DNA of 35,885 nt. Origin: Candidatus Nitrosocosmicus sp. GTDB lineage: Archaea; Thermoproteota; Nitrososphaeria; Nitrososphaerales; Nitrososphaeraceae. The notes under the pieces were generated by a model. That model saw only the letters and a list, made by a program, of their open reading frames with translations, had not been told where the DNA came from and did not search any database. This document shows, piece after piece, positions 8,403 to 16,398 of the stretch; the stretch's first letter is position 1; every line of letters begins with the position of its first letter. Position numbers and translations under genes: made by a program. The stretch spans positions 4,873 through 40,757 of the forward strand of contig JAPSGR010000015.1 of assembly GCA_031177355.1 (NCBI GenBank), given 5' to 3'.

Positions 8403-8423
8403 CAACCACAATTAATTTTAATA

Positions 8424-8849
8424 TTGGGTCAGAATACAGACGACAGATTATCTCACAATGTTGCCAATCTATTAATGATTATTGATGATGAGAAAGATTT
8501 GTTATTTGTATATAGAAGTGGTTTAGAAATAGATGGAATAGAGATTACTACTTTTGATGATCCAATTTTAGCACTCGAAGAATTTACAAAAAATTCAGAA
8601 AAATATTGCCTTGTTATTACAGACATGCGCATGCCAGGGATTAGTGGATATGAAATAGTAAACAAGTTTAAGGATATTAACCCCAAGATAATAATCATCA
8701 TTATATCTGCTTATAATATAACAGAAAATGAAATTATTCAAAACTTAAATCCCAATATAAAAATAGACAGGCTAATTCGAAAGCCAGTAACTTTAGAAAA
8801 TCTAAGGGGTATAATTGAAGATATTTTGGAAGAATACAAGAATATTTGA
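8424..8849 (+). CDS. single-domain response regulator
   Basis: The 141-residue protein is a canonical CheY-like receiver without an output domain. The acidic pocket is D21-D22 (MIIDDE), the phospho-acceptor D67 (VITDMRMPGISG), the switch Ser S95 (IISAYN) and the conserved lysine K120 in RKPV. It should accept phosphate from a histidine kinase and signal through protein contacts. No kinase is adjacent; the nearest is the orphan kinase at 14036-15955. Start is TTG, about 26 nt after a good TATA box, so the mRNA is probably leaderless. In contrast to the receiver at 3566-3976, all key residues are intact. Confidence 0.9.
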   Translation: MGQNTDDRLSHNVANLLMIIDDEKDLLFVYRSGLEIDGIEITTFDDPILALEEFTKNSEKYCLVITDMRMPGISGYEIVNKFKDINPKIIIIIISAYNITENEIIQNLNPNIKIDRLIRKPVTLENLRGIIEDILEEYKNI

Positions 8850-8989
8850 TATTTGTCTTATTCTTAATGATATACTTTAAATCCGAATCTTATCTTGGAT
8901 TTCTTGACTAGTCAATATTGTCATAAGAAATTTTTAACTCAGATATATTTACAAAACAAATTTCTTAATCTAGGTTTAAAAAACAAGAT

Positions 8990-8999
8990 TCTATATCTT
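8990..8999 (+). promoter_or_regulatory. TATA box of the NUDIX gene
   Basis: TCTATATCTT centred about 28 nt upstream of the TTG at 9023; it supports that start. Confidence 0.5.
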
Positions 9000-9022
9000 A
9001 GCGTGTCCTTACACCATAACTG

Positions 9023-9481
9023 TTGAACACCAAAGTATACAAGAATCCCACTCCGACTGCAGACACAATTATTCAAAGAGGATCGAAAATTTTGCTTATC
9101 AAGAGGAAAAAAGATCCCTTTAAGAACATGTTGGCACTTCCGGGGGGATTTGTAAATGAGGGCGAAACAGTGGAGGAAGCAGCAAAACGTGAAATTAGAG
9201 AAGAAACAACGCTGGAGATTAGACTCCTGGATATTCTGGGTGTATACTCTGATCCTAACAGAGATCCACGAAAGCATGTCATTACTACTGTTTTTGTAGG
9301 AGAGATAGAAGGAGATAAGGACGTCGAACCTATAGCAGCCGATGATGCATCGGAGATCATCTGGTTAGATTTGGAATCAGTTGAAAAGCACACATTTGGA
9401 TTTGATCATAAAAAGATCATCAATAACTACCTAAAGTGGAGGTTTACAAGAGGTACATTTTGGTCTACAAGGGATCAATAG
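9023..9481 (+). CDS. NUDIX hydrolase (ADP-ribose pyrophosphatase-like)
   Basis: The 152 residues carry a Nudix box from G42 to L64: GFVNEGE, then REIREETTL. The consensus G-x5-E-x7-R-E-x-x-E-E is present (G42, E48, R56-E57, E60-E61), with the usual Gly near the end replaced by T63. The upstream LLIKRKKDPF...LALPGG and downstream GVYSDPNRDPRKHV resemble archaeal ADP-ribose pyrophosphatases and YjhB-like hydrolases, which split a nucleoside diphosphate linked to another moiety using Mg2+. The exact substrate cannot be told. The protein is cytosolic. Start is TTG, with a TATA box about 28 nt upstream. It stands alone. Confidence 0.9.
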   Translation: MNTKVYKNPTPTADTIIQRGSKILLIKRKKDPFKNMLALPGGFVNEGETVEEAAKREIREETTLEIRLLDILGVYSDPNRDPRKHVITTVFVGEIEGDKDVEPIAADDASEIIWLDLESVEKHTFGFDHKKIINNYLKWRFTRGTFWSTRDQ

Positions 9482-10063
9482 GTATCGCAAGCCAATTCAA
9501 TAGTTATCAAAGCATTGCCAGGAACCATAATTAGTAAACCTTATTTTTTTATATATATGAAGAAAAGTCTATAATTAATGTCATTAGTGATAGTGAATTT
9601 TGAAGCGAGACCATAAATTGAGAGGAAATATATGTGCTTAGAGGTCTGTGAGAACCCAATCTTACGATATTCTATCCATCTGCTAAAATGAATAAATTTT
9701 AAATTGATCCCAATCAAAATATACAGGATTAAGCATTGTGCTAATGAATTTCGGCCGTCTTTGAGATTTCAACTATATGACTGTACCATAAACCAAAAAA
9801 AATCCCATATTAATTTGGAAGTCTGTTTTTGTGTAGAACATTGCAAAATACTATTGTTTTGATACACATAGTTGTACGTTCTACATCATCACCATTACCT
9901 GGTTATTCTTATATGTTGATACCTTTGCTCTTGTGGTATTATAAAAAAATTTATAATTGTACGATGCAAAAGAAATTTTATCAGAAGGATCTTTTGCAAA
10001 CATATATCATTTTCAGAACTATTAAACTGTTAAATAACCTTATTGTAAAAATTTTATATAAAC
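9482..10063. other. intergenic, no gene found
   Basis: AT-rich. A frame at 9829-10071 overlaps the start of the next gene and has no family or composition support. TATA-like GTTAAATAAC near 10029-10038 probably serves the gene at 10064. Confidence 0.4.
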
Positions 10064-10399
10064 ATGATTAACTTTGGCTTTCATTCAGATAATTCGGGCG
10101 TTACATTTGATTTTCATCTTGCAAATCAAAATGATGAAATGAAAATACTATTGATGAATATTAGAGAGTTTGTATTTTCCCTCGGAGAGAAAGTAATTGA
10201 GGAAATACGACCACATAGAATCGTATATGCAAAATCACTGACTTTTAGATATTTTTTAGATATTTATCCAAGAACAAAGGATTTAGTAGTTTCGGTAAGA
10301 AGGAATAGAAAGGAGCCTGCTAAAGAGTACATCATTCACAGTTCTGAAGAGCTACAAAACATTAAATCGCAAATTACCTTGGCGTATAAAGAAATCTAG
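10064..10399 (+). CDS. DUF5655-like protein
   Basis: The 111 residues resemble the DUF5655 family (small domains of unknown function, also seen attached to other proteins): EKVIEEIRPHRIVYAKSLTF, then RYFLDIYPRTKDLVVSVRR and a C-terminal HSSEELQNIKSQITLAYKE helix. It is probably cytosolic, and no catalytic residues can be named. The ATG at 10064 is preceded by one TATA-like element about 30 nt upstream and by another (TTTTATATAA) only about 8 nt upstream. A downstream ATG at 10139 therefore remains possible, though it would remove the first strand. The next gene starts 135 bp downstream on the same strand. Confidence 0.65.
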   Translation: MINFGFHSDNSGVTFDFHLANQNDEMKILLMNIREFVFSLGEKVIEEIRPHRIVYAKSLTFRYFLDIYPRTKDLVVSVRRNRKEPAKEYIIHSSEELQNIKSQITLAYKEI

Positions 10400-10533
10400 T
10401 TTTAATGGGGTATGGGATTAGCCTGATGTACAATTCCTCATGCACCATATCTTTAATATAATGGCTAACTTTTAGTTAATTTTTTTTAAACAATAATAAA
10501 ATTGAATAGAGAGAAGAAGATAAAACCAATAAA

Positions 10534-10785
10534 TTGGACGCATACTTAGAAGAAGAATTAATTGATCTTTTTACTTTTTATTTGCAAAATTTCAATTCAG
10601 ATGAATTAGGAACAAGGAAAGAACGTGTAGTACAAATTGGCAGAGAACTTTATGAAGATGGTGGGTTAGATGCAATGGAAAATATGTTTTATTCTGTAGA
10701 AATTAGAATAAAAGAGGAAATCGGCAGTGACATCAGTAAGTATCGCTCATGGTGGAATGGAATTTCAGAGGGATGGAATTATTAA
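10534..10785 (+). CDS. hypothetical small acidic protein
   Basis: The 83 residues are unrecognised. The composition is acidic and helical (EEELIDLFTFYLQNF, RKERVVQIGRELYEDGG), ending with an aromatic SKYRSWWNGISEGWNY tail. There is no signal peptide or membrane segment. The TTG is the first start after an in-frame TAG at 10507. The gene lies in a same-strand run with the DUF5655-like gene upstream (135 bp) and the cyclase downstream (146 bp), so co-regulation is possible. Codon use resembles the neighbours and the frame contains Trp and Gly codons, which argues against a chance frame. Confidence 0.6.
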   Translation: MDAYLEEELIDLFTFYLQNFNSDELGTRKERVVQIGRELYEDGGLDAMENMFYSVEIRIKEEIGSDISKYRSWWNGISEGWNY

Positions 10786-10931
10786 ATGGCCAGGATATTG
10801 GAGAAGATAAAAAAGTAATAGAATAATAGAAAAAATTGTTTAGTGATTTAATTAGATGCCATATAGTGAAGTAATTCTTAACTTTGACATTATCATGTTT
10901 ATATTTTGTAAAAGAATAGCATAATATACCG

Positions 10932-11948
10932 GTGAATGAGTTGATTGAAGGGCCAAATCAAAAAAATACGATATTAAATTTATATAATTCAGGAATTGAC
11001 CCAGAGATTATATCCCTTGAATTAGACATAGATGAAGCTATTGTAAAAGATATAATTGAAAAGGAGAAGAATAAGCAAAGAAGGAAAACCAAGGACAATT
11101 TATCAAGCTATCTTATGAATAAGTTTTATCTAGATGCAATCATAGACATTAATGCAGTCATTAAGGAATCTCAGATCAGAGCATGGAATGCCTTAAAATC
11201 AAAACCGGAACTTAACATAATAGTCAAAGAGACTCAAAGCATTTTAGAACAGCACGCTGAATCTAAGTTAAAGTTAGTCATGTTACATATTGATTTGGTA
11301 GGTTCTACCAAAATGGCTTTAACTTTACCTATTGACCGATTGACCACAATAATCAGAGCCTTTGCTCAGGAAATGACAACGATAATCTCTATGTATGGAG
11401 GATATGTACTAAAATATATCGGTGACGCAGTATTAGCATTTTTTGTAGTAGAAGACATCGAAAATAGAGAACAGTCTACAGAGAATGAAAAAGCCACAGA
11501 AGAAAAAACAAAAATAGCTAAAAATAATACTAACAGTTTTACATCTCTTCAGTTTAGCAACGTAATTACTTGTGCATCCACTATGATTAAAGTAATACAT
11601 GAAGGGATAAATCCAATATTAAATCAGTATGATTATCCAGAACTTAAAGTAAGAGTGGGAATTGATTATGGGGAAGTAGCTATAGTGCAATATGGAATTG
11701 ATATTTATGAGTTCGAGAAAACTACATTAAGAATGCCACACTTGGATCTTATAGGATATACAATTAGTGTAGCTGTAAAGATGACTTCTCTTGCTGAACC
11801 TGATCATATGATGATTGGCCAAAAACTATATGATCGTTTGGAGGACAATTTGAAAGGATCATTTAGAAAGTTGCAAACGAGTACTGAAATATGGAGTTAT
11901 TCCAATAATTCAGGCGATGGGATTTATAATATATATATAAATCAATAA
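10932..11948 (+). CDS. class III nucleotidyl cyclase with N-terminal HTH-like segment
   Basis: The 338-residue protein ends in a class III adenylate/guanylate cyclase domain (about 113-320). Metal-binding D121 is in HIDLVGST and D165 in KYIGDAVLAFF; K161 is the purine-contacting lysine and D272 (LDLIG) its partner. The transition-state Asn and Arg of the family are replaced: the N position is S279 and the R position K283 (GYTISVAVKM). A Lys/Glu-rich insertion sits at about 178-202. Residues 12-45 (ILNLYNSGIDPEIISLELDI) resemble a helix-turn-helix, so a DNA- or partner-binding role is possible. GTG start; TATA-like GTTTATATTTT lies about 30 nt upstream. The protein is cytosolic, and the paralogue is at 31448-32272. 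Confidence 0.85.
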   Translation: MNELIEGPNQKNTILNLYNSGIDPEIISLELDIDEAIVKDIIEKEKNKQRRKTKDNLSSYLMNKFYLDAIIDINAVIKESQIRAWNALKSKPELNIIVKETQSILEQHAESKLKLVMLHIDLVGSTKMALTLPIDRLTTIIRAFAQEMTTIISMYGGYVLKYIGDAVLAFFVVEDIENREQSTENEKATEEKTKIAKNNTNSFTSLQFSNVITCASTMIKVIHEGINPILNQYDYPELKVRVGIDYGEVAIVQYGIDIYEFEKTTLRMPHLDLIGYTISVAVKMTSLAEPDHMMIGQKLYDRLEDNLKGSFRKLQTSTEIWSYSNNSGDGIYNIYINQ

Positions 11949-12009
11949 AATTGTAATAACTAGTAGTTAGTTAATGACTACCTGAAATAAAACGAAAAAT
12001 AAAGAAAAT

Positions 12010-12951
12010 TTATTTTTGACCCAAGACGTTACTTCCACTATTAACCTGGTTTTGGAAGCTCTCGTTGTCACATGATACTATTGCATCTTTGCCTGATACA
12101 CATTGTGCGTTTTGGTTGGAGGTTTGGGACTGGCCGATACCTTGGTTTGCAGAGTTACCGCCTTTACCGCTACCACCTTGTTGTCCTACTGCGTTATTTC
12201 CACTGTTTGCTTGATTTTGATTGCTTGTGTTATTGCAAGAGTTTGCAGTGTTACCGCCCGCTACACATTGTGCGTTTTGGTTGGAGGTTTGGGACTGGCC
12301 GATACCTTGGTTTGCAGAGTTACCGCCTTTACCGCTACCGCCACTTTGAGCTGCAGCATTATTACCTTTGTTTGTTTGAGTCTGTGCATTTTGGTTATTA
12401 CCTGAGCCCGTAGTATCGCCACCAGAAACTACACCACTGTTTTGGTTGGAGGTTTGGGACTGGCCGATACCTTGGTTTGCAGAGTTACCGCCTTTACCGC
12501 TACCACCTTGCTGGGCCAGTGCGTTATTTCCACTGTTTTGCTGGTTTTGAGCATTCAAGTTATTGCATGAAACAAAGGTTCCTGTTCCAGAAACACACAA
12601 TGCATTTTGATTTGATGATTGTGCTTGACCGATAGCTTGATTTGCAAGATTTCCTCCACTACCGCTACCACCTTGCTGGGCCAGTGCGTTATTTCCACTG
12701 TTTTGCTGGTTTTGAGCATTCAAGTTATTGCATGAAACAAAGGTTCCTGTTCCAGAAACACAAACACCCAGCTGAGTAGAAGATTGTGCTTGACCGATAG
12801 CTTGATTTGCCGTATTACCTTGTGCAAATGCACTTAAGTTCACAACAGTAGGGCCAACTAATAATAATATTGATAAGGTGATTACTGTTATAATCGGCAC
12901 CTGAATATTTTTTTTGTTATTAATGTTATTTTGAATTATTGTATTATCCAT
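12010..12951 (-). CDS. secreted five-unit Cys-repeat protein, curlin-like spacing
   Basis: The 313-residue precursor has an N-terminal signal sequence (VPIITVITLSILLLVGPTVV...AFAQ) and then five units of about 55 residues. Each unit runs ANQxIGQ-Q-S-Q/N, then C-x9-C-(N/D)-N, then QNQ-NSGNNAxxQQGGSG. Units 1, 2, 4 and 5 keep both cysteines; unit 3 lacks both (GVVSG and GSGNN). The last unit is short and ends GQK. The composition is Q/N/G/S-rich with almost no charge, suiting an extracellular fibre or sheath. QNSGNNALAQQ resembles the curlin repeat QYGGGNSALALQ. A frame from TTG at 12999 is open, but the ATG at 12951 has a TATA box (12973-12981) about 26 nt upstream. Function is unproven; an amyloid-like surface protein is inferred. 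Confidence 0.8.
   Translation of the reverse strand: MDNTIIQNNINNKKNIQVPIITVITLSILLLVGPTVVNLSAFAQGNTANQAIGQAQSSTQLGVCVSGTGTFVSCNNLNAQNQQNSGNNALAQQGGSGSGGNLANQAIGQAQSSNQNALCVSGTGTFVSCNNLNAQNQQNSGNNALAQQGGSGKGGNSANQGIGQSQTSNQNSGVVSGGDTTGSGNNQNAQTQTNKGNNAAAQSGGSGKGGNSANQGIGQSQTSNQNAQCVAGGNTANSCNNTSNQNQANSGNNAVGQQGGSGKGGNSANQGIGQSQTSNQNAQCVSGKDAIVSCDNESFQNQVNSGSNVLGQK
12020..12830 (-). repeat. 165-bp in-frame tandem repeats
   Basis: Matching blocks recur every 165 bp (for example TTGGAGGTTTGGGACTGGCC at about 12115, 12280 and 12445; CCTTGCTGGGCCAGTG at 12506 and 12671). High DNA identity between units suggests recent duplication or gene conversion. Confidence 0.85.
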
Positions 12952-12972
12952 AACCTTACTGATTTGTTTAAG

Positions 12973-12981
12973 TATATTTAA
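12973..12981 (-). promoter_or_regulatory. TATA box of the five-unit repeat gene
   Basis: TTAAATATA on the minus strand, centred about 26 nt upstream of the ATG at 12951. Confidence 0.55.
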
Positions 12982-13119
12982 TTTACTGCGATATTGCAAT
13001 ACTCTAATATTCTAATAATTATAGAATTATATTTACTTCCAAGCGCTGATGCATCTAGTTGAGGATAAGTTTTATCAATTTATCATAATTCTAATATATT
13101 AAATAAGAGCATCGATAAT

Positions 13120-13512
13120 ATGCAAAGTAGTCATGACAAGAGTACTTTGATAAGAAAGTCTAATGCTATTAAATCTGTAATTAATAGTGATGATGTTTAT
13201 AAAATGTTGCTAACTATCCCAGCAGGCATGGTTTCCACTTATGGAGATCTTGCAAAAGCTCTTGGAAATCCTGCAGCATCACGACATATAGGAAGAATTC
13301 TAAATAAAAACCCAAACCCAATTGTAGTGCCATGTCACAGAGTAGTAAAGTCTGATGGAAATATAGGAGGATATGTATTTGGAATTTCAAAGAAAAAAAA
13401 GTTGTTAGAAGATGAGGGAGTACTTTTTGTAAAGGATCTTAAAATAGATCAATTTAATAGAATCAGGTTCTATCCTCAAAATCGTCAAGGTACTTCAGAC
13501 TCTTCTACATAG
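13120..13512 (+). CDS. ogt: methylated-DNA-[protein]-cysteine S-methyltransferase
   Basis: The 130-residue protein is the DNA-binding/catalytic domain of O6-alkylguanine-DNA alkyltransferase, which repairs O6-alkylguanine by moving the alkyl group to its own cysteine. The active-site motif is IVVPCHRV with C72 and H73-R74. Upstream IPAGMVSTYGDLAKALGNP and ASRHIGRILNKNPNP match the winged-helix recognition segment and Arg finger. The presence of Cys rather than Trp separates it from alkyltransferase-like proteins. It lacks the longer N-terminal domain of Ada-type enzymes, which is normal for short archaeal forms. The ATG has a TATA-like AATATATTA (13093-13101) about 24 nt upstream. It is divergent from the repeat gene and ends near a stretch of decayed genes. 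Confidence 0.93.
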   Translation: MQSSHDKSTLIRKSNAIKSVINSDDVYKMLLTIPAGMVSTYGDLAKALGNPAASRHIGRILNKNPNPIVVPCHRVVKSDGNIGGYVFGISKKKKLLEDEGVLFVKDLKIDQFNRIRFYPQNRQGTSDSST

Positions 13513-13548
13513 GTTTGCTCTTACAAAAAAAGAGGATCTAAAATGTCT

Positions 13549-13713
13549 CTAATCTTTGATTCTCTCTGGAACATTTATAAATTCTCATTCTAGACATTTT
13601 TTGTGTTCCTGTAATATATTCACCTTATTCTCGCGGTAAAGAAAATCTCTTGATGTATGTACACCTGTCCTGTTTATTAGTAGACTGTTGCCATAGTTAT
13701 AACCACAGTCCAC
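13549..13713 (-). pseudogene. decayed copy of the 49-residue Cys small-protein gene
   Basis: A GTG at 13713 preceded by a strong Shine-Dalgarno-like GAGGAGGGTGA (13718-13728) opens a 42-codon frame containing HTSRDFLYRENKVNILQEHK. It matches YTSRNFLTKEEKIQLLREYH of the intact gene at 29697-29846. A TGA at 13585-13587 ends it, but the same frame continues as EFINVPERIKD, matching EVQGVEDKIKE of the intact protein, up to TAG at 13549-13551. The leader is also similar to that of the intact gene. It is therefore a nonsense-truncated paralogue. The double cysteine near the N-terminus is reduced to one. No PadR gene remains beside it. Confidence 0.65.
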
Positions 13714-13906
13714 TATTTCACCCTCCTCGTACTATTACCGCATATGTGGTATCACCTAGCCATACTCTACTCAATACCTATCAGGTAACCAGTATAATAT
13801 AAGATATGCATAATCATTTTGGATTATGTTTGGAGGATGATAAATAAGTATGGACAATATTCGCCTTTAATAATATGAAAAATGGAATTTGATTGTTTGT
13901 ATTAAA

Positions 13907-14002
13907 TTAAGTATTAGGTACAAACATATTTACGTTATTATTGGTAGTATCACCAACATATACTTCGCCAGCAGGGCCTATGGTAAGGTATGCTTTTGTA
14001 TG
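13907..14002 (-). pseudogene. remnant of an NHL/beta-propeller repeat gene
   Basis: Between two stops, the minus strand reads AYLTIGPAGEVYVGDTTNNN and then VNMFVPNT. The G-P-A-G-E-V-Y-V-G-D pattern is that of an NHL or SMP-30-type propeller blade. Only about 30 codons remain, with no start and no preceding blades, so it is a fragment of a lost gene. Confidence 0.5.
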
Positions 14003-14035
14003 TTAATGTATTAACTAAGAAATAACAATTTATTT

Positions 14036-15955
14036 ATGCCTAACGTGTTAATCAGTATTAACACAGGATTCATCATGAGCAAAGAATCATTTATTAGTTT
14101 TTTTACGGCCAATAACTCAGTTATTATTGCGGCCATCCTAATTATAATTATTCCTCTTTCATTGTTTTTCTATTTACAACAAGAAACGGAGAGCAGTATA
14201 AAAAACAGTATATTTGAACAACAAAAACAAAATCAAATCGACGCGAGTAAAGCCATTGCCACACATATACAATCAGATATTCAATTGATACAGTCAAGAC
14301 TTCAATCTTTGGTCACATCTCACACCATTAGGGATGGAGACTTTACGTCGAATGTGACTAAAAACCTACTAAAGGAATACTATGTAACAATAAATTCTAC
14401 TACACCTGTAGATAGATTATTCTTATATAACAAAGATAGTATTTCGGTTTTGGATATGTCTTCGCCAGGCACTCTAAATTTTACGGGTATGGATTTTTCT
14501 TTTAGAGACTGGGTAAACCAAACAAAAAATACATTGTCACCTGTCATCTCTGATATGTTTTTAGGAATAGATGGTAAAAACAGAATCGCGATGACATATC
14601 CCATTGTAATTTCCAACACTAGTGGATTATTTTATAATGGTTTAGTTGGTGTAGTAATTCCCACCGATGAATTCTTTAATTTCTATGGCAATATTCATGA
14701 CATTCAATCACAATACCTATCGGTATTAGACAATGAGTCGATAGTATTAGTCCATCCACTACCGTCGTTAGTCGGCAGGCCCTTTTTTGGTGAACATACA
14801 CAAAATCTTACAGGTAATAACAATATTTTGAATAATTTGATTAAAACCGTGATTTCAGGATATCCTGCAACCGTAATATATGATTTTGTTAATGGAGAAA
14901 GATTGAACTCTGGACATCCCGTGTTTATTGAGGGAGTTCCCAAATATTCAGTTTTTGTTGTTACCCCTACATCCTTTATTTATTCAACAATAAATAACAT
15001 AATTGAAAAAGAAAGACTTCAAATGCTATCACTAATAATAGGTATAATTGCTGCAGTACTATTATTAATATTGTATCTAAATCGGGTAAATAAAACTCTC
15101 GATAAAGCGGTTAGAAAGAGAACAATCGAACTTCAAGATGCAAATACAAAACTAGAATTGGCAAATCAACATATCAAAGTTCATGATGATATGCAAAAAG
15201 AATTCATAAATATGGCCGCACATGAACTTAGAAACCCGGTTCAATCGTTGTTAGGATTTTCGGATATCTTGAAAAAATTAAATCACCGAAATGGCGATAA
15301 CAAGATTGCTCACCAGTACAAAGACGCTATAGAGGCAATAAGCAGAAGTAGCAGAAGACTTAAAAGATTGGTAGATATTATATTTGATGTTTCACAGTTA
15401 GACAATAATTTATTGACATTAAATAAAGAGTCGTTTGATTTGAAGAATATAATGAAAGAAGTGTTAAACAAATATCAAAATCAAAAAAAACTCGCAGATA
15501 ACAAAAACAATGGTCAGGAAGATGATATAGATAGGTCCAACAAACAGATCATTGATTTTGATTATTCCAATTACCCAAATGATTCTAAAACGATTAATGG
15601 AGATAAAATGTATCTGTGTCAAGTTATAACGAACTTGATAGATAATGCAATAGAATTTACTCAAAATGAGGGAAAAGTAAGAATAAATATTGATAAAACT
15701 AGTGATGAAAGTAAAGCAATAGTCACCATTAGCGACAATGGATATGGAATTCATCCCGATATTTTACCTCATCTGTTTACTAAGTACGTTAAAAAATCAA
15801 GAGGCGGAGCAGGACTGAGTTTGTATATATCAAAGAGGATAATCGAGGCTCATGGTGGCGAAATCTGGGCTAAGAATAATGATGACGGAAAGGGTGCAAC
15901 TTTTGGCTTTAGCCTACCTTTGTATGATCAACTGGATTTTAATAAATCGAAATAA
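14036..15955 (+). CDS. membrane sensor histidine kinase with extracellular dCache-like domain
   Basis: The 639-residue protein has TM1 at about 29-47, an extracytoplasmic sensor of about 280 residues (dCache-like, with FSFRDWVNQT and the IAMTYPIVISN strand), and TM2 at about 330-348. A coiled linker follows, then HisKA with H396 in NMAAHELRNPVQSL and an HATPase domain. The N box is NLIDNAIEF (533-541), G1 SDNGYGI (566-572) and the F-box LFTKY. G2 is GGAGLSLYISK, where the second Gly of the usual GLGL is Ser. It probably autophosphorylates on H396 and passes phosphate to a soluble receiver such as 8424-8849; pairing is unproven because no regulator is adjacent. ATG at 14036 is used; residue 14 is a possible alternative start. 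Confidence 0.9.
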   Translation: MPNVLISINTGFIMSKESFISFFTANNSVIIAAILIIIIPLSLFFYLQQETESSIKNSIFEQQKQNQIDASKAIATHIQSDIQLIQSRLQSLVTSHTIRDGDFTSNVTKNLLKEYYVTINSTTPVDRLFLYNKDSISVLDMSSPGTLNFTGMDFSFRDWVNQTKNTLSPVISDMFLGIDGKNRIAMTYPIVISNTSGLFYNGLVGVVIPTDEFFNFYGNIHDIQSQYLSVLDNESIVLVHPLPSLVGRPFFGEHTQNLTGNNNILNNLIKTVISGYPATVIYDFVNGERLNSGHPVFIEGVPKYSVFVVTPTSFIYSTINNIIEKERLQMLSLIIGIIAAVLLLILYLNRVNKTLDKAVRKRTIELQDANTKLELANQHIKVHDDMQKEFINMAAHELRNPVQSLLGFSDILKKLNHRNGDNKIAHQYKDAIEAISRSSRRLKRLVDIIFDVSQLDNNLLTLNKESFDLKNIMKEVLNKYQNQKKLADNKNNGQEDDIDRSNKQIIDFDYSNYPNDSKTINGDKMYLCQVITNLIDNAIEFTQNEGKVRINIDKTSDESKAIVTISDNGYGIHPDILPHLFTKYVKKSRGGAGLSLYISKRIIEAHGGEIWAKNNDDGKGATFGFSLPLYDQLDFNKSK

Positions 15956-16035
15956 AACAAATTGACATTTTAGGACTAACGATTTTTCAAAGAAAAGATC
16001 GCATCAAACAAAGTATGATTATAATTTGCTAAATA

Positions 16036-16398
16036 CTAAGATATATTGCGCCACGTCATTCTTAAAGTATCAGTTTCCAAATCATTTTTATGTCTTATCA
16101 TTATCAATCTTCTGACAAGGTACTTTCTCCAACCCTCAGGTAAAAATTCCAATTCTATTGCTCTTTTCATAAGATGCAATTTACTATTGTCGGTATTATT
16201 AATTATATATAATCTTAAAATATCATTTATAGAAACTTTATTTATATCTTTAGACAAGAACTTTATTTCTTCTCCTGCTTTTAATTTACCCTCTTTAATG
16301 ACTGCATAATAGATTCCAGTTCTATAACTGTTGATAAATTTTTCGAAAACTAGCAGATAAAGACATGGCTTAGATTTTTTTGTATAAAGTTTACTTGA
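16036..16398 (-). pseudogene. 5'-truncated MOSC-domain protein remnant
   Basis: The minus-strand frame is open from the stop at 16399-16401 down to 16036 and encodes the C-terminal half of a MOSC domain. It has SKPCLYLLVFEKF with the conserved Cys, then SYRTGIYYAVIKEGKLKAGE, ILRLYIINNTDNSKLHLMKR and LEFLPEGWRKYLVRRL. MOSC domains carry sulfur or bind molybdenum cofactor. The N-terminal half and a start codon are missing; an in-frame TAG precedes the fragment. A 73-residue translation from an internal TTG is possible but would cover only the tail. It lies 272 bp from moaA on the opposite strand, so loss of a cofactor-related enzyme next to its biosynthesis genes is inferred. Confidence 0.6.

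Larger units (their letters stand above)
7642..8423. other. long intergenic region with a GC-rich hairpin
   Basis: Divergent intergenic region of about 780 bp. The notable element is GAGCCC-CCTCAA-GGGCTC at 7861-7878. Short frames after 8100 (for example a 22-codon ATG frame at 8104-8172) are not convincing genes. The promoter of the receiver gene is at 8393-8402. No tRNA was recognised. Confidence 0.45.

Noticed and set aside
9829-10071. 80-codon plus-strand frame
   Set aside because: Overlaps the DUF5655-like start, has no family and no promoter at the right distance.
12072-12413. Open plus-strand frames opposite the five-unit repeat gene
   Set aside because: Antisense shadows that repeat because the underlying DNA repeats; no start context or family.
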